This document shows positions 14,168-16,519 of a stretch of 16,519 bases of DNA, in pieces. The translations under genes were made by a program, and so were the position numbers. Each line of letters starts with the position of its first letter. The first letter of the stretch is position 1. Location: the NCBI GenBank assembly GCA_007133365.1, contig SLMV01000173.1, forward strand, positions 1 to 16,519. Reading direction: 5' to 3'. The notes below the pieces were generated by a model, which had not been told where the DNA came from, did no database searches, and saw nothing but the letters and a program-made list of their open reading frames with translations. This stretch comes from Clostridia bacterium. Its GTDB lineage: Bacteria > Bacillota > Sulfobacillia > SLMV01.

Positions 14168-14180
14168 TTTTTTGGGGGGG
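14168..14180 (+). promoter_or_regulatory. T6-G7 tract acting as the rpoA ribosome binding site
   Basis: Six T (14168-14173) are followed directly by seven G (14174-14180), 6 bases before the rpoA ATG. There is no AGGAGG here, so the G-run is the only anti-Shine-Dalgarno match, by G-U and G-C pairing. A related T5-G5 tract precedes rpmJ (12526-12535) and a G7 run precedes rpsH (6811-6817). Confidence 0.5.
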
Positions 14181-14186
14181 CGACGT

Positions 14187-15137
14187 ATGTTGGAAATTGA
14201 GAGGCCCACCATCCGGTGTGAAGCTTTTGAGAAAGACGGTGCGAAACAAACTTTTGTTGTTGAACCGCTTGAGCGGGGATACGGCACCACGTTGGGAAAT
14301 TCGCTCCGTCGTGTTTTGCTTTCGTCCATTCCGGGGACTGCGATTACGGCCGTTCAAATTGATGGCGTCAACCATCAATTTGATACTGTCCCCGGTGTTG
14401 TTGAAGATGTCACGGAAATAGTTTTGAACCTAAAAGAGATTGTTCTAAAATCATATTCTTCGGAACCACAGCGTCTGGTGTTGGAAGTAGATTCGGAAGG
14501 TCCTGTTAAGGCCGGAGATATCAAGTTGCCGGCCGATATCGACTTGATTAACCCGGATGCCCACATTGCGACTTTGGATGAGCGCGGGCGACTTTACATG
14601 GAAATGACGGCCAAACCAGGGCGAGGTTATTCACCTGCCCAAGAGAACAAGGAAGAAGGTCAACCGATCGGGCTGATTGCGCTTGATTCGGCCTTTAGCC
14701 CAATTCGTCGCGTCAATTACCGCGTTGAGAGCACACGTGTTGGCGAGGTCATTGACTACGACCGACTTATCTTGGATGTCCGAACCGACGGCAGTATCCC
14801 GGCCGATGAAGCGGTGAGCCTTGCGGCCAAGATTATTCAAGAGCACCTGGTGCTATTCGTCGGTTTAACAGAAGACACGGTAGGCGAACCGGAGATCATG
14901 GTGGAGCCCGAAGAAGAGGAACGCAATCAGCTGCTGGAACAAAATATTGAAGAGCTGGGGCTTTCCGTTCGTTCTTTCAATTGTCTAAAGCGGGCCGGTA
15001 TTGATACCGTTGGGGAACTGGTTTCCTATACCGAGAGTGAAATGTTGAAAATTAGAAATCTCGGTGAAAAGTCGCTGGAAGAAGTTTTGACCAAATTAGA
15101 AGAGAACGACCTGAGCCTCAAAGCAGACGATGAGTGA
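14187..15137 (+). CDS. rpoA: RNA polymerase subunit alpha
   Basis: The 316-residue product has the N-terminal dimerisation domain (about 1-230) with YGTTLGNSLRRVLLSSIPG (32-50), an acidic linker (EPEEEERNQLLEQNIEEL, about 240-257), and a C-terminal domain with SVRSFNCLKRAGIDTVGEL. Arg262 corresponds to E. coli R265, which contacts promoter UP elements. The subunit scaffolds beta and beta' assembly. The ATG at 14187 follows a run of seven G (14174-14180) serving as ribosome binding site. The frame is open nine codons upstream but that sequence is not family-like. Confidence 0.98.
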   Translation: MLEIERPTIRCEAFEKDGAKQTFVVEPLERGYGTTLGNSLRRVLLSSIPGTAITAVQIDGVNHQFDTVPGVVEDVTEIVLNLKEIVLKSYSSEPQRLVLEVDSEGPVKAGDIKLPADIDLINPDAHIATLDERGRLYMEMTAKPGRGYSPAQENKEEGQPIGLIALDSAFSPIRRVNYRVESTRVGEVIDYDRLILDVRTDGSIPADEAVSLAAKIIQEHLVLFVGLTEDTVGEPEIMVEPEEEERNQLLEQNIEELGLSVRSFNCLKRAGIDTVGELVSYTESEMLKIRNLGEKSLEEVLTKLEENDLSLKADDE

Positions 15138-15176
15138 GGCGAGCGGATCTTGACGGTAAGAGGGGAGTGAAGGCAA

Positions 15177-15515
15177 GTGCGCCCAAAAAAGTTAAGTCGA
15201 CCGGTTGATGAGCGGCGAGCCCTGTTACGGGGCCTGGTGACTTCGGTCCTCGAGCATGAGCGGATAGAAACGACGGAGGCCAGAGCGCGCGCAGCTCAAC
15301 CGTTAGTTGAGAAAATGATTACCTTGGGGAAACAAGGCGATATAGCAGCGCTCCGCCAAATTAAGAAGTTTGTCAACCAAGAATCGGTGGCAAAGAAGGT
15401 AGTCAATACCTTAGGGCCGCGGTATCAGGAGCGCCCGGGTGGCTATACCCGTTTGTTAAAGACGGGACCCCGCCGGGGTGACGGGGCTGCCATGGCAATT
15501 CTCGAATTAGTCTGA
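15177..15515 (+). CDS. rplQ: 50S ribosomal protein L17
   Basis: The 112-residue product starts MRPKKLSRPVDERRALLRGL and contains VTSVLEHERIETTEARARAA and KMITLGKQGD, all typical of L17, ending RGDGAAMAILELV. L17 lies near the tunnel exit on the large subunit. The start is GTG at 15177, 9 bases after GGGGAG (15162-15167). Its first residues (MRPKKLSRP) are less canonical than the common MRKLGR or MAYRKLGR openings, but the rest matches. This is the last gene of the classical alpha operon and ecfA1 follows after 15 bases. Confidence 0.96.
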   Translation: MRPKKLSRPVDERRALLRGLVTSVLEHERIETTEARARAAQPLVEKMITLGKQGDIAALRQIKKFVNQESVAKKVVNTLGPRYQERPGGYTRLLKTGPRRGDGAAMAILELV

Positions 15516-15530
15516 CGGGTGGAGTTTCCC

Positions 15531-16391
15531 ATGTCGCAGACCGCTTTACCGCTAATTGAGCTGCAAAACATCAGTTACACTTATCGTCGGGGCGATATGG
15601 GTGAAATTCCGGCCCTCGAGGCGATTAGCCTCAAGGTAGAGCGTGGTGAATTTGTGGCAGTGGTGGGAAGCAACGGCTCGGGTAAATCGACCTTGGCTAA
15701 GACAATGAATGCACTTTTACTTCCGACGGAAGGCGAAGTCTTCGTAGATGGCATGAGGACGTTGGATGCAGAGAATCTTTGGGACATTCGTCGGATGGTG
15801 GGCATGGTCTTTCAAAACCCTGATAATCAATTGATTAGCACCACCGTGGAAGAAGAGATTGCATTTGGTTTAGAGAATCTGGGTATCCCCACGGAAGAAA
15901 TGAAGGAAATAATTGACCGGGTCTTGGGGGAAGTTGGGATGCTCGAGATGCGACGCTTTGAACCCCACAACCTCTCGGGAGGTCAAAAGCAACGCGTTGC
16001 CATTGCAGCGGTGCTCGCGATGCAACCCGCGTGTCTGGTGATGGATGAGGCAACCTCCATGCTGGATCCTGAGGGACGCCACGATGTGTTGACGACCGTG
16101 CGTCATCTTTGCCGGGAAAAGGGGCTCTCGGTTGTCTTTATTACACACTTTATGGAGGAAGCGGCTCAGGCGGACCGTGTGATTGTTTTGGACCAGGGCC
16201 GGGTTTATGCGGATGCCACACCGCGGGAGATATTCGGAACAGGAATCGATCTTTATTCGGTAGGCCTTGATGTCCCCCCGATCACCCGGCTTGCGCGCGC
16301 CCTCCGAGAAGACGGCTTTCCGGTTAGCCTCGCCATTACGCAAGTGGATGAGCTGGTGAATGAAATATGGCAATTATATTCCAAAATGTAA
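15531..16391 (+). CDS. ecfA1: Energy-coupling factor transporter ATPase EcfA1
   Basis: The 286-residue product is an ABC ATPase of the CbiO/EcfA family. Motifs in order are Walker A GSNGSGKST (46-54), Q-loop FQNPDNQ (94-100), signature LSGGQKQR (148-155), Walker B CLVMDEATSMLD (168-179) and switch His206 (FITHF). FQNPDNQLISTTVEEEIAFG is characteristic of EcfA proteins. With EcfA2 and EcfT it forms the shared energy module that serves vitamin- or metal-specific S components. ATG 15531 is 6 bases after GGTGGAG (15518-15524); an in-frame GTG at 15519 lies in that site. The position after rplQ is the standard Firmicute arrangement. Confidence 0.96.
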   Translation: MSQTALPLIELQNISYTYRRGDMGEIPALEAISLKVERGEFVAVVGSNGSGKSTLAKTMNALLLPTEGEVFVDGMRTLDAENLWDIRRMVGMVFQNPDNQLISTTVEEEIAFGLENLGIPTEEMKEIIDRVLGEVGMLEMRRFEPHNLSGGQKQRVAIAAVLAMQPACLVMDEATSMLDPEGRHDVLTTVRHLCREKGLSVVFITHFMEEAAQADRVIVLDQGRVYADATPREIFGTGIDLYSVGLDVPPITRLARALREDGFPVSLAITQVDELVNEIWQLYSKM

Positions 16392-16519
16392 GTTATACGT
16401 ACGATTCTGGTACACCCTGGGAACATCGGGCCATCCGGGACGTCAATCTTGAAATTGAGGACGGAGATTTCGTCGGAATTGTCGGGCCGACGGGCTCTGG
16501 GAAATCAACCCTTATTCAA
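16367..16519 (+). CDS. ecfA2: Energy-coupling factor transporter ATPase EcfA2 (5' partial)
   Basis: An open frame begins at ATG 16367, within the last 25 bases of ecfA1, and runs off the right edge after 51 codons. It reads MAIIFQNVSYTYDSGTPWEH, then a short strand and the Walker A motif GPTGSGKST followed by LIQ, as in EcfA2, the second ATPase of the ECF module. Most of the protein, including the signature and Walker B motifs, is outside the window. The overlap suggests coupled translation with ecfA1. ecfT, and perhaps truA, rplM and rpsI, would be expected next by Firmicute precedent, but I cannot see them. Confidence 0.93.
   Translation, partial: MAIIFQNVSYTYDSGTPWEHRAIRDVNLEIEDGDFVGIVGPTGSGKSTLIQ

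Overview
The window is one uninterrupted stretch of the bacterial S10-spc-alpha ribosomal protein supercluster, with every gene on the + strand. It begins in the last codons of tuf (EF-Tu) and ends in the second of two ECF-transporter ATPase genes. I count 33 gene starts plus the tuf tail. I found no mobile element, CRISPR array, tRNA, rRNA or phage gene. No non-coding gap exceeds 75 bases (12469-12543). No convincing intrinsic terminator or internal promoter is visible, so the region looks like a single long transcription unit or a few overlapping ones.

Organism: the gene order and protein types point to a Firmicute, more Clostridia- or Sulfobacillus-like than Bacillus-like. The evidence is: strong GGAGG-type Shine-Dalgarno sites; zinc-ribbon S14 (type Z); a KOW-domain protein between map and infA; rpsD inside the alpha operon between rpsK and rpoA; and ecfA1-ecfA2 directly after rplQ. 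Base composition is moderate by eye. The exact genus is an inference I cannot test here.

Layout: (1) 2-118, tuf 3' end. (2) S10 section, 161 to 5229: rpsJ, rplC, rplD, rplW, rplB, rpsS, rplV, rpsC, rplP, rpmC, rpsQ. (3) spc section, 5260 to 12657: rplN, rplX, rplE, rpsZ, rpsH, rplF, rplR, rpsE, rplO, secY, adk, map, a KOW-domain gene, infA, rpmJ. The usual rpmD (L30) between rpsE and rplO is missing. (4) alpha section, 12677 to 15515: rpsM, rpsK, rpsD, rpoA, rplQ. (5) 15531 to the right edge: ecfA1 and partial ecfA2, the ATPases of an energy-coupling factor vitamin/metal importer.

Functionally the cluster co-produces a large share of both ribosomal subunits, initiation factor IF-1, the RNA polymerase alpha subunit, the Sec translocon channel, methionine aminopeptidase for N-terminal trimming of nascent chains, and adenylate kinase. 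Genes are packed tightly: several overlap (rplD/rplW, rpsC/rplP, ecfA1/ecfA2) and rplO/secY abut. Translational coupling is therefore likely throughout.

This is mostly an ordinary, highly conserved region, and I do not see a previously undescribed system. The points worth a second look are modest: the missing rpmD, the many GTG/TTG starts, small hairpins around the infA and rpsM ribosome binding sites, G-tract ribosome binding sites, a uniform set of zinc-binding protein variants, and a few substitutions at conserved positions (L2, MetAP).
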